Assembly (NCBI GenBank): GCA_964017235.1
Contig: OZ024940.1
Span: forward strand, 26,727,615 to 26,791,614
Origin: Sabellastarte sp. h YS-2021
Lineage: Eukaryota > Annelida > Polychaeta > Sabellida > Sabellidae
Length of the DNA stretch: 64,000 bases
Direction of reading: 5' to 3'
The translations under genes and the position numbers were made by a program. Under the pieces are notes generated by a model, which saw only the letters and a program-made list of their open reading frames with translations, was not told the origin of the DNA and did not search any database. This document shows, in pieces, positions 12,101 through 22,129 of the stretch (position 1 is its first letter; each line of letters begins with the position of its first letter).

Positions 12101-12186
12101 GGAAAGATGGAAAGTCTAAAAAGTCACCGAAACTCTTCCGAACCAGCAGGAAACCGACCAATAAGGGGAATTCATCTGAATGTTAG
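1552..12186 (+). CDS. TRIM-NHL protein with split RING (gene model, six coding exons)
   Basis: Joining 1552-3134, 3385-3823, 4365-5257, 5730-6339, 9865-10663 and 11099-12186 gives 5412 nt with no internal stop (1803 residues plus TAG). Every junction is GT-AG and phase-matched. Domain order: RING first half (Cys16 to Cys39), about 720-residue insert, RING last pair (Cys760, Cys763), B-box 1 (Cys800 to His836), B-box 2 (Cys861 to His892), coiled coil (about 898-1045), linker without a recognisable filamin domain, six NHL repeats (about 1108-1368), 435-residue tail. In the family, the RING gives E3 ubiquitin ligase activity, the coiled coil dimerises, and NHL propellers bind RNA or protein. Two B-boxes without filamin resemble the Brat/Mei-P26 layout more than TRIM2/3 or TRIM71. 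Known relatives usually end at the propeller and have a compact RING. Orthology is not resolved, so no symbol is given. Ligase activity is inferred and depends on the split RING folding. Confidence 0.9.
3385..3823 (+). CDS. Coding exon 2: middle of the RING insert
   Basis: Encodes residues 528-674. The acceptor TTTACTTTACAG ends at 3384. The first base completes an Arg codon split with exon 1, and the exon ends in phase 0 at TTACAG|GTAGAG. No folded domain is visible; the sequence is basic and rich in Ser, Pro, Ala and Lys. IYEEIQYNAS (Tyr573, Tyr578) contains YEEI, the classical Src-family SH2 ligand when phosphorylated. The exon carries only part of the insert between the two RING halves. 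Skipping it would shift the frame (phase 2 to phase 0), so it is needed unless an earlier donor in exon 1 is used. Confidence 0.85.
4365..5257 (+). CDS. Coding exon 3: RING last Cys pair, B-box 1, B-box 2, coiled-coil start
   Basis: Encodes residues 675-971 plus two bases. The acceptor is CATATTTACAG|GTG, so the first codon is Val. After about 85 disordered residues (with IYSEV at Tyr715) comes ACPTCQSLFQLPNGDV then LPSCTFIENL, the usual end of a TRIM RING. B-box 1 fits C-x2-C-x8-C-x2-C-x4-C-x2-C-x3-H-x8-H (Cys800 to His836). B-box 2 fits C-x2-H-x8-C-x2-C-x4-C-x2-C-x4-H-x2-H (Cys861 to His892). All ligands are present. The helical stretch from about residue 898 (DFQSMTRHISQQYREENLQL and on) starts the coiled coil. 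The donor is AACACAG|GTATGT, phase 2. Confidence 0.93.
5411..5729 (+). repeat. 36-40 bp tandem array of 3' splice-site-like units in intron 3
   Basis: Eight units precede the true exon-4 acceptor. AG dinucleotides end near 5422, 5462, 5502, 5537 (degenerate), 5577, 5613, 5649 and 5689; the authentic one ends at 5729. A typical unit has TATTAACTGACC (branch-point-like), CACTTTACAG (acceptor-like), then GTGTGATGAAGAGTTAATG, which resembles the first bases of exon 4 (GTACGGTGAGGAGGTGATG). Confidence 0.85.
5730..6339 (+). CDS. Coding exon 4: coiled-coil end, linker, NHL blade 1 and half of blade 2
   Basis: Encodes residues 972-1175. The acceptor CCACTTTACAG ends at 5729 and is the last of a row of nine near-identical acceptor-like units. 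The exon opens with YGEEVMYIDEIQKRNKQF, continuing the coiled coil. A linker of about 70 residues around PIDVLPLIGQASREYKPI has no clear filamin fold. NHL repeat 1 is KPTGIALTRDDNIVLVDDIN; repeat 2 starts at DPWDVTVTNYGNFAVTDRGS and is cut by the phase-0 donor AAAAGG|GTGAGA. Confidence 0.93.
6460..9505. mobile_element. Tandem-cored non-autonomous element in intron 4
   Basis: ATATCCCCAGAC at 6460-6471 is the reverse complement of GTCTGGGGATAT at 9494-9505. A second possible left end, TATCCCCAGACG, lies near 6590. The right end carries a (CGG)n stretch (9445-9458) and a hairpin around TTTCG. The interior is AT-rich with a 130-bp direct repeat (6661 and 6791) and then a 350-bp tandem array. This plan resembles the bivalve 'pearl' and Helentron-associated elements, but no transposase or target-site duplication is visible. 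Confidence 0.55.
7430..9370 (+). repeat. ~350-bp tandem repeat, about six diverging copies
   Basis: The motif CATAGTTT(A/G)ACAGTCAC recurs near 7497, 7845, 8195, 8546, 8897 and 9248, spaced 348-351 bases. Each unit also has AAAAAGTCCAAATA, TTCAGACTTAAAAT and TTACCATTTCCAAGTTACA. Copies 2-4 are closest; the outer copies are more diverged. No long reading frame spans the units. Confidence 0.85.
9865..10663 (+). CDS. Coding exon 5: NHL blades 2-6 and start of the C-terminal tail
   Basis: Encodes residues 1176-1441 plus one base. The acceptor is TTGCATCTTCAG|GTG, phase 0. Val-Lys-Ile-Phe completes blade 2; blades 3-6 begin at NPWGICCNRNGDLIVTD, FPEYVTTNSMGDIIVSD, SPCGIYTDAEDNILVAD and APQSLVVNRKGHVVLSD. 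The spacing of about 40 residues gives the six blades of a Brat/TRIM71-type propeller. After about residue 1368 the sequence becomes charged and low-complexity. The phase-1 donor is GATCCAG|GTCAGT. The frame reads through the donor to a stop at 10689, so intron retention would give a protein with the full propeller but no tail. Confidence 0.93.
10705..10765 (+). repeat. tRNA-like SINE head fragment in intron 5
   Basis: GTGGCCTAGTGGTTAGCTGG resembles a tRNA A box and GTGTGGGTTTGAGGG a decayed B box; it matches the head of the SINEs near 23220 and 31265. The rest of intron 5 is AT-rich and featureless. Confidence 0.45.
11099..12186 (+). CDS. Coding exon 6: long charged C-terminal tail
   Basis: Encodes residues 1442-1803 and the TAG stop. 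The acceptor ACTTTTGACAG ends at 11098 and a split Val codon restores phase 1. The tail is Lys/Asp/Ser-rich with no known fold. Two related helical segments, VSVKKIKERLTSID (Val1490) and VSIDKVKEQLLSKD (Val1534), lie 44 residues apart. Four copies of SKVKD lie between about 11704 and 11874. The last 40 residues are strongly basic (KKSPKLFRTSRKPTNKG). Exon assignment rests on frame continuity, the splice sites and codon-like composition; there is no homology support for the tail itself. Confidence 0.85.
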
Positions 12187-13200
12187 GAAGAAAAACTGGA
12201 AAAAAAAGTCATGAAGGTTATTAAATTCTGGAATACTTGAAGTATTACTGTCGCAAAGCTTTTGCCATTCAAATTCCCCCTAATGAGTAGAAGTCGCAGG
12301 TTTTCTGATGACAGGGAGAATTGTGAAATTGAAAAGTGATGAAAACACAAGGGCATGTCAACACTTTCTCTCATGACGAACCTGATCTGATTTCATAACT
12401 GGTGCCCACGTTTTTGTGTTTTCTGAATCGTTAGCTTGTGTGATACAAGGACAGTGTATGTACTTAGTCGGCTTGAAACTCTAAATAGCCGATTTCTAAT
12501 GCGGACATTCTATTTTCGATAAGAATGTTTGCCAATAAACCGCCATCCTTGCATTACATGTACTGGTTGCTACTAAAGGGCTGGTCCCCAGATTCAGGCT
12601 GGGCTTCACAATTGGAGTTTCCAATACTTTAAGCCCATTTCAAAACTGATTTCACTCACGCTCAAACTCAATCTTCATTGGCTTTACTCATACTAACGTT
12701 CAAGCCTATATGGCCAACATATACATAGATAGCTTGACTGAAATCTCAGATGATGCCATCGTTACTCAGTACATCTCTCTATAAAGACAGTATTATTTGT
12801 AACACAGTGTAGTCATAATTATGTTTGTGAATGTGTAATAATGTTAATAATTATATTAATACTTATACGCACACTTTGTACACTGCCTTGTCGTTGTAAA
12901 AGCTGTATTTTGTTACAGTGACTTTCAACACCTTTTCAAATACAGTTGCAATAGGACGACCCATAAGACCCATTACTTTACTACTTAATAGTACTTATAT
13001 TACTTATTACTACTTACTGTACATATGTCAATATCGATAATTATAACTATCATATGTCCATATGTCAATACTGACAACAATTGGTATCATATGCACATAT
13101 GTCAATATCAATAATAAAATTGTTAATTTCAATATCTTTTCCAATTTTTCTCAATAAAGTTTACTGATTTATGTCAACTAAGAATAAAAGTCTTCAAGTT
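12187..13200 (+). promoter_or_regulatory. Probable 3' UTR with poly(A) signals
   Basis: AT-rich sequence directly after the TAG stop. AATAAA hexamers at 12534-12539 and 13153-13158 are the best cleavage-signal candidates, about 350 and 970 bases past the stop. A cluster of CATATG palindromes lies around 13024-13102. Which signal is used cannot be told from sequence. Confidence 0.45.
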
Positions 13201-14085
13201 TTACCTTTTATGATTCAGAGATATGACTAGCATTTCAAAGCTTTGGGAATCTCCTTTAAAATCCTTTTTGAAAGCGTAACATGAAACGACACAAGTTATT
13301 AGTTGATCGAGTCTGTGTTTACTCGAGCTTTTACGGTTTCCATGCTCTGAAAAGATTATTTCTTTGTAAACGCCCATCCCCTGTCCAATCTGGTGTTATT
13401 GCCCAAGGATAGCCAATAGGTCACTCCAAGCTCAACTGATGCCATTAAAACTAAACACCAGGTTAAGCTTGATTAACTTATATATGCGTTTCTAACGTGA
13501 TGTTCCTAATTTTATCAGTCATTTCACATTTCATTTGCTCACATCAAAGACATTTTGCTTCAAGTTGGCATTCCCCACATTAGAGTAATTCCATTCTGGA
13601 CAACTTCTATTTCGAAATACTGGTGTAGCTTGAAATCCTACTCCCTCTCCCATATAGCATGTTCTGGGGAGAAGGTATTCATGGTTACACTAGTATTTCG
13701 GTAAAAAATATTGACCAGAGAATTTAATTTTCAATCTGATTACTGTCCACTCCCAAACTTTGCAAATATTTAGTCATGTCACACGTGGGCTTTTGAGAGA
13801 GTCGTGACGCATGTGTAACTTACGAGACACAACATGGAATTTCAAAGTGAAATGAAACGTTGACATCGCTACTGAGATTTCAGTTTCATAGAGAGGCTAG
13901 TATATACCGAGGACCTCTTCAAGATTTGTTACCTGTGTTCAGTCGGTCACACGATTACTTGCATTTTCTTGATGGTTTTTACATTGAAATCTCATTTCAT
14001 TCCGTACCATTGTGTGGAGTTACCCATTTTCTGTCTTTGTTGTTGTGTGGATTATATAATGAAGCAGTTTTGTACACCTGACCCC

Positions 14086-14116
<31 letters not shown>

Positions 14117-16499
14117 AAAAAATCCTGCAAGTTTTTCAAGGATAAATGATAAAGAAACGTGCATTTTTTACGTTAGTGTGTTATTTCTCTCTTACAATGA
14201 GTAACCGACTGTATATAACTAATAAAATCTCAATCTATATCTCTAAAAGTATTTATTTCTCACATATAACCCTTTTACCACCTCTTGGTAAAGCTTCCAT
14301 GCACCCTGAGTTCCACCAATATATTTCAGAAATATTGCCTTGGGCATTTATTTCTTTTCTATTTCATTTTTAATAAAGTTAACTTCAAATATACAGTAAA
14401 ACTTCTAATATCCAAACCATACCTGAAGAGTAAGACTGTGTTCAGATAACAGAAGGAACGCGAAATAGGTTAACGAGTACAGCATTCGGGAGTCCATCGG
14501 GAAGAGTTTACAAGAACTTCAAACGCTGTGAAATTATGGCAAAGCTCTCGCGATTTTCACCAGATTTATGATATCGTACACCCATCGGATTGCCATCTTT
14601 TTAATCTTACAGCGACCTTAAACCCATCTTACACTCTTACAGCAATCTATTCCATCTTACAAACGTATCTGTTTCATCTTAAGTCAATCGTATACCAATC
14701 GGAAAACTATCACAAACCTTTTGGAGGATTTTCTGAGGCAATGGCAATGCTAATTGGGAAGCCATCGGGGAAAACATCTTGTACATCGGGAATATACATT
14801 GAAAACCTATCGTAAACTATACCCTGGATTGTGCATTTATTTAATTACTTCAAATTGTAAACCTATCGTAAACCACACCAGCAGAAATGGAACAGGCCCC
14901 TAAGAACCTAAATTTTAAGATCTGTAGTGAATCCAGTCCCAGGGCAATGTTTCTGAAATGTGTGGTATGCAACGCAGTCTATTTTTTACACTCGGACAAG
15001 AGAATGTGTTTAACATTCCAACAACTATGTGTGTATATAAAAACTAACTCAAAAGGTAATCCTTTGTTGCCTCAGGATAACATCTGTTACTCGTTAACAA
15101 AAATGTAACATAATTGTATCAGATGGTGAAGTCAAGATCTGAGATGAGAATCTGTTTGCCATATAAGGTAATAAATAAATATGAAGTTTATGATGTCGGG
15201 TAATGGGGTTTGAGGGGGGGTGCATAATTTTATTATTACAATATGACAGACAGTTTTATTTAATTGCCTTTATAGCATGTTCAAAAGCCCTGTCTGGACG
15301 GGATTATTTCTCAGTATTATCGACCACAGGTTCTTCTGAATAAACAAAAATGTTCCTGATGATATTTTCTTTTAAACGAGCAACGGTCTGCAGAGTTCTT
15401 GTGGCTTCTGTCAGTGGCTTCCACAGCCTGGGAGCCATAACAGAAAAAGATCTGTCATCGGATTCAGTTCTGGGTGTCAACGCTTGATTGAAATTAAGGC
15501 AAGATTGACTTATAATGATGATCATGTAAAATTAATGTAAATTTGACTGCATGTAGATAAAACTTTGCTGTGGCTCCAGCAGCCAGAAGTACCAGCAAGT
15601 AAACCAGTGTTTTACTGAAGTAATTGTTTGTGGCATATCATCTTCCTTACACTTTGTTTCGGATTATAAATTTTTGAAGTTTTATGTTGCTTTTTCATCG
15701 AACCTAAGCTTTACACGTTTGATGTATGATTAAAGAAAACACTGATCTGCATATTAAGAACTAATGACGTACTTAAAACAAGGAATGCACTTAAAACTAT
15801 GAATCCTTAAAACTACCAATCCTTGACCTTTTTTGGAGATGGATGTTATCAATTACACACATCCAATAAGGTGCTGTTTTTACCTCCCCAATAAAAGTTA
15901 AACGCTATCAATCATCTGTTTATTTGTTTATTGTTTGTTTACTGTTTGGGGTTTATATCCGTTTCAAAGGCAAAGCTCACATCAGTGCATCTCATGTATC
16001 GTCTTGGCCTGGATCCGAACCCATGACCATGGAGGTCAGAGTCCAGTCACTGAATGCCAAACTTGTTATCACTACTCTGGCACTGGGTCCTCTCAGGTTT
16101 GAACCCAACAGCTCACACGTGGAGCACTAGTATGTTACCCACTATACCAATGGGTCACCTCCCCCCCCCACTCAGCCATTTAATGAAAAGTCAACTCGAT
16201 AACGTTGAAGAAAATAACGAACACTGGGAGGCGAGCCAATTGCGGCGGACTTTGCAAAATATTTGCTAGGTATATTACTCAGTCTGCTAAAGATTCAAGG
16301 TTATTGACCCGATTCTGCCCAAATTCGAATCAGTTCTTCCTTGTAGCAGTTCTGATACTCTCTAAAAATTTCATAAACATTCGTGCGGAAGTTGTGAACT
16401 TGTGCGTTAAACAAACAAACTTACGAACAAAGAAGCAAACAGAACTAGACCAAGCACGCCTCTGTGGTAAGATGCAAGATGTATCCACTGTAAAAGGAC
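13201..16499. other. Intergenic, no gene
   Basis: AT-rich. It contains a poly-C/poly-A run (14083-14122), a stretch rich in ATCGG/CATCT motifs (14460-14880), and at 15310-15500 a diverged dispersed repeat. Short frames of 60-103 codons here lack supporting splice sites or codon structure. Confidence 0.6.
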
Positions 16500-17210
16500 A
16501 AGTAACATGGTTTTGAAGATAAAAAGCATTTTAGTAATTGAGTTATAAGTACTTTTAAGTTTGGCTATCCTCATCTGACCTTGAAGGAGGGGCCCAAGGT
16601 CAAATCTGACCACATCAGAAGATTCCCAGCCCATGATTTCCTAAAGGTTGGTTTCACATTTCAAACCTCTAGGACCAATAATAAGGGAGTTATAAGCACT
16701 TTTCAGTTTGGCTCTCCTCGTTTGACCTTGAAGGAGGGGCCCACGGTCAAATCTGACCACATCAGAAAATTCCCAGCCCATGATTTCCTAAAGGTTGGTT
16801 TCACATTGCAAACATCTAGGACCAATAATAAGGGAGACATAAGCACTTTTCATGACTGACAAAGAAACGCGTGTAGCGGCCATCTGGTTTTTCAAAATGA
16901 GGCCAAAAATATTCTCAGGCAAGATTTTGTAATGATGAACATATCCTGTGAATTTGAGATCTTGAGAGCAAATACCCTTTGCTCTTGAGGGCCAACGAAA
17001 TTACTTGTCTAAAGTCGAAAAAATGCCCGTGGTGGCCAAAATGTGGCCAAAACTATTCCCAGGGAAGATTTTATGGTTATAAACATATCCTGCAAATTTG
17101 AGAAGTCTACCTATAATATTTTTTTGTTAGAATGGTAATGGTGAAATCTCTCTACACACTGCGGCGGCGGCATAAGGAAGCAAAGTCCATAGTATCCACC
17201 AGATGCAAAT
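16500..17210 (+). mobile_element. Copy of a 147-bp tandem-cored element
   Basis: Two full units and part of a third with period 147 (starts at 16557 and 16704) contain TTGAAGGAGGGGCCCA, AATCTGACCACATCAGAA and TAGGACCAATAATAAG. Then come two related segments with AAGATTTT(G/A)T and ATATCCTG, and the end GCGGCGGCGGCATAA followed by TAGTATCCACC. It is the same family as 61005-61865 but lacks the second half of the terminal palindrome. Confidence 0.75.
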
Positions 17211-17659
17211 TAACAAGACAAGTGCATTTATTTTGTACTGTAACTTAATCTCTCACAAATTCCTGCACACACTCAAGTATAGAGGCTACGATAATTGTAT
17301 CTCACAATATCATACATTGTTATGCTTTAATTTGTCATGTGTTTATTATTTCCTCATAATGTGATCAAAATATAAAACGATATACAAAAGAAAATAAAGC
17401 TTTTATAAAAATACACAAACACTCGTTTTTCTATTTGTACTATTCTGCACACAAAAGCCTTCTTAAAACCCCTTTTATATTACCAGTAGTACATCCCATG
17501 GTTATAGGTTTTACTCGCTGGCAGAACTGCCTTCTAGGCTGCCCATATCTTCCAGGGTTTGGTGTGTAATCCATCACACCACAGATGGGATACCCGTGGT
17601 TATATGCCTTGGGTGAAACGCCCCTAATCCTTCAATTACCGTCTGAGCTTCAAATGCGA

Positions 17660-17880
17660 ACTTTTGACACAGTGACGAAATGTCTAATACCTCCACTGAC
17701 CTTATGTAGCCGTGTTACACCATAACGCGACCGAGTCACAAACCTTCTACAACACCATGGACTACACCTTCAGTTATCATAGCCAAAATATTCATCTGCG
17801 CATGCTTGCGATGAGGCGGAAATTTTCAACATTTTAAAACTTTTCTAAGACGTTTCACCACTGTGTCTAGCGGTATTAAT
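17660..17880. mobile_element. Fragment of the 44-kb MITE family
   Basis: GGCGGAAATTTT and CATTTTAAAACTTTTCTAAG match, in reverse, internal sequence of the element at 44020-44881 and the copy at 48296-48450. The ends are not clear. Confidence 0.45.
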
Positions 17881-18430
17881 GTTCTAAGTCTAAGTCTATC
17901 CCCTCCCGCTAGCAGGGAGTGACGTTTATTAAAGCAAAACATGGCAGCTGTGATCAAAGACTCGTTAAAAAACTACAAAAAATACGAGATAAAAGTGTAC
18001 GATTTCTTCAGATTAGAGGCTTACTTGAAATTTTTACAGTGTGAGTTTATACCTTAACCCCCTCAAATGGTGATATTGATATTATGTCTTTGTATAATGA
18101 CATCGGTAACCCTGTCCCAAAACAATATTGATAAACAACGTACCCACCCAGTCAAAACCTAATATAATACTCACAAGAAAACCCATGTTTTGCATTATAA
18201 TACTCCACACATTCACACCAACCTTTATCTAGAGGAGTATATCCGTGATGGCGGCACCAGACGATCATCCGACGCCTATCCCACAATTCCATGCTCTGGC
18301 TGTGACCTTCACCTTGCGACAGAATGCTCTGGGCTTTCCTGCGAATGGCAGCAATTCTCGTCAGCTAAAATAAATAACAAATATACACAAATTATGAAGA
18401 CCGGAAGTGTGCAGACAAGAAAAAAACCCT

Positions 18431-19402
18431 GGGGCTGGTTTCACAAAGGGTCTCAGACTAAGGGACTTAAAGCTGAGCCTTTCGTCTTTGGACTTCAATA
18501 GATTTCACACAGGGTGACTTAGCTAAGTCCATGCTTATCATATAACCACTGTGGTTTTCTATGTCACGACGTGACCCTTTACATCTAGTCGAAATGTTTT
18601 TGTGGTGACATGTATCCTTTGTTTAACCCATTTTATCTTTGAAAAATATGCTGTTTTTTGCAATGGAAAGCCTTGTAACCACATATACATGCCCAAAGAT
18701 TAATTTAGGGAGGTGTTCCATATACATGTATTTATTCTTTATGTTCAATCATTTGAAATTTTGCAGTAAGAAAAATATGTGGCAGCCATATTTAGGTCTT
18801 CGTTTACAAAAGTTAAGCCTAGCTTTGTGAAACCCTCTAAGTCTAAGACCACAGACTTAGCCTTGTTGTAAGACAAAAGTCTTAACTTTAAGCCTAAGTC
18901 CAGCCTACCGTAAATGACCTATTTAGCGCACAGTGCGCTAAGCAAAGTCTATTTTTATTCAATATTTGTTGGGAAAAAATGTCCCTTTTAGCGCACCCAT
19001 CATGAAACACTTTCCGGGATGAAGTTTCGGTCAATCCGGTAGAAAAACGGTGTTTCGACATTTAGAAATACCCACTTCCTGTAAATATGGCGGTAGATGA
19101 AAACAAACTCGAAAGTCGTGATAAAAATGTCAATTTATAAAGTAAAAATACGTAAATTATATAGAAAAATATGTGGATATTGAGAAAAATTAAGAAAGGT
19201 AAGATTTAAGCTGAATAGTCGATCATTAGAAACGTTTTGTAACCAACCGCGAGTGTGCACTGTCACTGTCTAATCGTCCACCGACTAGATCTTCTAGTAG
19301 AAGTTGTTAAGGACCATCAATTTATTGAGATAGGGTGCGGTTACAAGGGTGGATGCGCTAAATAGGTCATTTACGGTAAGTCCTTTTGTGAAACTGGGCC
19401 CA
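18431..19402. mobile_element. MITE with GTTTCACAAAGG ends, host of a nested insertion
   Basis: The left end GGGGCTGGTTTCACAAAGGG pairs with the right end CCTTTTGTGAAACTGGGCCC (inverted). Internal motifs such as TGACTTAGCTAAGTCC and ATAACCACTGTGGTTTTCT recur at 33855-34162 and 50860-51390. A second MITE (18908-19376) sits inside its right arm. Confidence 0.65.
18908..19376. mobile_element. TA-flanked MITE (Tc1/mariner type) with 23-bp TIRs
   Basis: CCGTAAATGACCTATTTAGC at the left is exactly inverted at the right (GCTAAATAGGTCATTTACGG). TA flanks both ends. The related copy near 51350-51375 shows the uninterrupted target (CCAGGCTAAGTCC), confirming a TA duplication. The interior from about 19003 to 19286 matches the hAT-type MITE at 23589-24011, including its decayed right end. 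Confidence 0.85.
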
Positions 19403-19999
19403 GCAGTGTGCACATTTATGCTGTAAAATTCTCTATAGCAATCAATGGACAAGGACTATTGCATTCAGCTATGCATCCATTACAAATGGTGGGGCAATCT
19501 CAATTACAAAACCTCATTTTTCAACCAAACTCGTGAGTTTTTTTCCGGTCTGTATTCTGGACCAGGTAACTCAAGTAAGTATATATTATGTGAGCACATT
19601 ATGTCATATCTCTCCCAACAAATGCCTGTATGAGTACAAAATGACTCCAGTTGCCTCTTTTTATTAAAAGGACAATAACAACAAAATGGACTATTACATT
19701 AATCATTAATGAATGAGAACAACCTGAAACACTGTATGAAATTATCCACCACAGACCTTGAATGTTACAAAACCATCAATCTTAGAATATATTACAAGTT
19801 AAAATAAATTGGGGAGGACGGGCAAGAGGGGGGGGGGGGGGGGGGGCATGTATTTTGTGTACACGAGTAATTCTGTACTGAAAAAATAATCTGTAACGCG
19901 AATCCAGTAATTAATACGCTTTTAACAGTACTTTGAACACATTGTACAGGGTTACATCACCACAAGTAACTGAGGGGGGATGGAGGAAAACAGTGCATA

Positions 20000-20205
20000 C
20001 TAGTTGGTGACCAGATTTCACCTGAAAACCATTGCTGGCTGTTGAACAGGACGTAAAACCCCAACTTTGACCTTTGACCTGAAAACCATTGGGCTACCTC
20101 AGCGAGCCACGACCAACTTTTCCCACCTCAGATTGGGCAGGAAATTGAACTCAGAACCTTATAGGTTGGAGGTGAGTGGGGCAACCACTACGCTAGCACC
20201 CCCCC
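20000..20205 (-). mobile_element. tRNA-derived SINE (variant), 5' end abutting a poly-C run
   Basis: On the minus strand the head reads GCTAGCGTAGTGGTTGCC (A box) and TTCTGAGTTCAATTTCC (B box); the tail has TTTTACGTCCTGTTCAACAG. The + strand shows 14 C next to the head. Confidence 0.6.
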
Positions 20206-20703
20206 CCCCCCCCCTCTGTTTTATAACTAATCCAAGGGCATAATCTCATGTATTTTTGTCACTGACAGTTACCATCAATGTTGTGGTCCAGCAAAACAGA
20301 ATGCAGAAAAAGAAAGTGCCAGTCAGAGGTTAGCCTGGCCTTCCAGGCTGTCTGAACCACAATGCAAACATAAAATATTTTGGCCATAAGGCACACTGTA
20401 CCAGAGGCCTTCCTCGGCAAGCTAGGGTAAGTAAATATATGGGCACATTATGACAGATACTTATAATGCAATCAAACATTGGAGTCTATATTATACATAG
20501 GAACGCCTGTGGCAAGGCTAGTCAGAGGTCTCTGCCATGTTATCTGGGTTGCTGATAAGGAGATAACGGGCTGAATTAGTGTCCATCTCAACAATTAGGT
20601 ATGTGGGTATGTAGGGTCAAGGTATGGACTGGGATGAATAGACTCCCAAAGAATGTGGGCTGACTGACTTCATGTGCAGATGAGACATAAGTGAATCCTT
20701 GGA

Positions 20704-20937
20704 TTTACTTATTTATTTGGGGTTTTACGTGGCTTTCAACACTGTACATGTTATATCACGACGGGTAGTTGGAAGGGCAGTGGAAACCAGTACATAGAGT
20801 TCGTTAGGGTTCTGTACTGTAAACTACCGACCAACGGCAAGCAACTACCAGCTTTCTCACTTGAGGCGGTGCCGGGAACCAAACCCCTGCCTCAGAGGTG
20901 GGAGGCGAGAGTGTTACCACTCTGCCACCGTGGCCCC
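20704..20937 (-). mobile_element. tRNA-derived SINE, full length, 13-bp TSD
   Basis: Minus-strand head GGGGCCACGGTGGCAGAGTG (A box TGGCAGAGTGG) and a decayed B box in GGGGTTTGGTTCCCGGC; the tail ends CCCAAATAAATAAG. The duplication GTGAATCCTTGGA is perfect at 20691-20703 and 20938-20950. Confidence 0.9.
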
Positions 20938-21238
20938 GTGAATCCTTGGAGAGTCTACACCTTGATGAACAAGAAATACATACTTTTCTTGGGATTATTT
21001 CACCTGATTGGATGGATGTCAACAGAAATGTAATGTAAATGTCAATAGAAAAGGCATTCTAACGAATTGACACAGTACTGAGAAGAAACTCTATTATACG
21101 AACATAATTTACTTACTTTACTTGCCGTGTATGCGGGGTACGATAAACAGGTAATAACTAATTACACAGTCAAGAAAAAAAAGGGGAAAAAGTATTTATA
21201 ACATTATATTTGCAATAATTCATTTCAGAGTAATGACA

Positions 21239-21382
21239 TAGGAATAACCCCTCGACCAAACCATAGTATACACAGAATTTTACCATGATTTGAGGTTCTA
21301 TTGGCTCAAACCATGGTAAAATTCTGCGTATACCGTGGTTTTGGAAGGGGGGGGGGGGGGGGGGGGGGGGGGGTATTCCTAT
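21239..21382. mobile_element. Foldback element with a long G run in one arm
   Basis: Arms of about 55-60 bases pair imperfectly: ACACAGAATTTTACCATG on the left against CATGGTAAAATTCTGCGT on the right, extending to AGGAATAACCCC and GGGGTATTCCT. The left arm has CCCC where the right arm carries about 25 G. Confidence 0.7.
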
Positions 21383-21556
21383 TCTAACATGACAAGTGTT
21401 TAAATTTAGTAAATATCATTTGCTATTTGCATTTTTATGACGAAAGTCAAGACAGTCATAATGAGTGATAATAGGGAACTACAGGGCTGTGTTGATTTTA
21501 ATCAGGAAGTATTTGTTGTTTATCCAAAATTCACGGACACATCCGTGTCTTGTTAG

Positions 21557-21792
21557 TTCTTTATTTATTTGGGGTTTTACGTCGCTTTCAACACTGTACA
21601 GGTCATATCACGAAGGGTAGTTGGAAGGGCAGAGGAAACCAGTACATTCAGTTTGTGAGGGTTCTGTACTGTAAACTGCCGACCAACGGCAAGCAACTAC
21701 CAGCTTTCCCACTTGAGGCCGTGCCGGGGATCGAATCCCGGCCTCAGAGGTGGGAGGCAAGAGTGTTACCACTCTGCCACCGTGGCCCCCCT
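21557..21792 (-). mobile_element. tRNA-derived SINE, full length
   Basis: Same family as 20704-20937, with B box GGGATTCGATCCCCGGC. Flanks GTGTCTTGTTAG and GTGTCGTGTTAG form a 12-bp duplication with one mismatch. The 5' end shows extra G residues. Confidence 0.88.
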
Positions 21793-22129
21793 GTGTCGTG
21801 TTAGAATACCATATATAATATAACATAATATCCTTTGAAAGATACTACAACATAAGGGTACTGCAACATAAAATTAATTTCCTCAATAAAGTTTTTACCG
21901 CTAGTATCTCTCATTGAGAACAAATCTTGGATATGTGAAATACATTCTGATTGGATAATGTGAGGTTTATAATGTAAGGTGAAAACTTCATGAATGACAT
22001 CATGCAATAAAAAAAAATATGGCTGAAGTTGACAATGTAATTGGAGTGAGTAGACACGAGCGTATATTGTTCATCTTTATGAATCACGAGTGATTATACA
22101 CTTTTTTAAAAGTATATTCTAATTCTAAC

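Noticed and set aside
18313..18364. Possible minus-strand exon (acceptor TTTATTTTAG, donor AAG|GTGAAG)
   Set aside because: Only 52 bases, no recognisable peptide, and no partner exons could be joined.
21550..21804. 84-codon frame (and similar 60-90 codon frames at 26958, 29525, 30043, 48123, 57083)
   Set aside because: These are readings through tRNA-derived SINE copies, with the same peptide fragments recurring at each copy.
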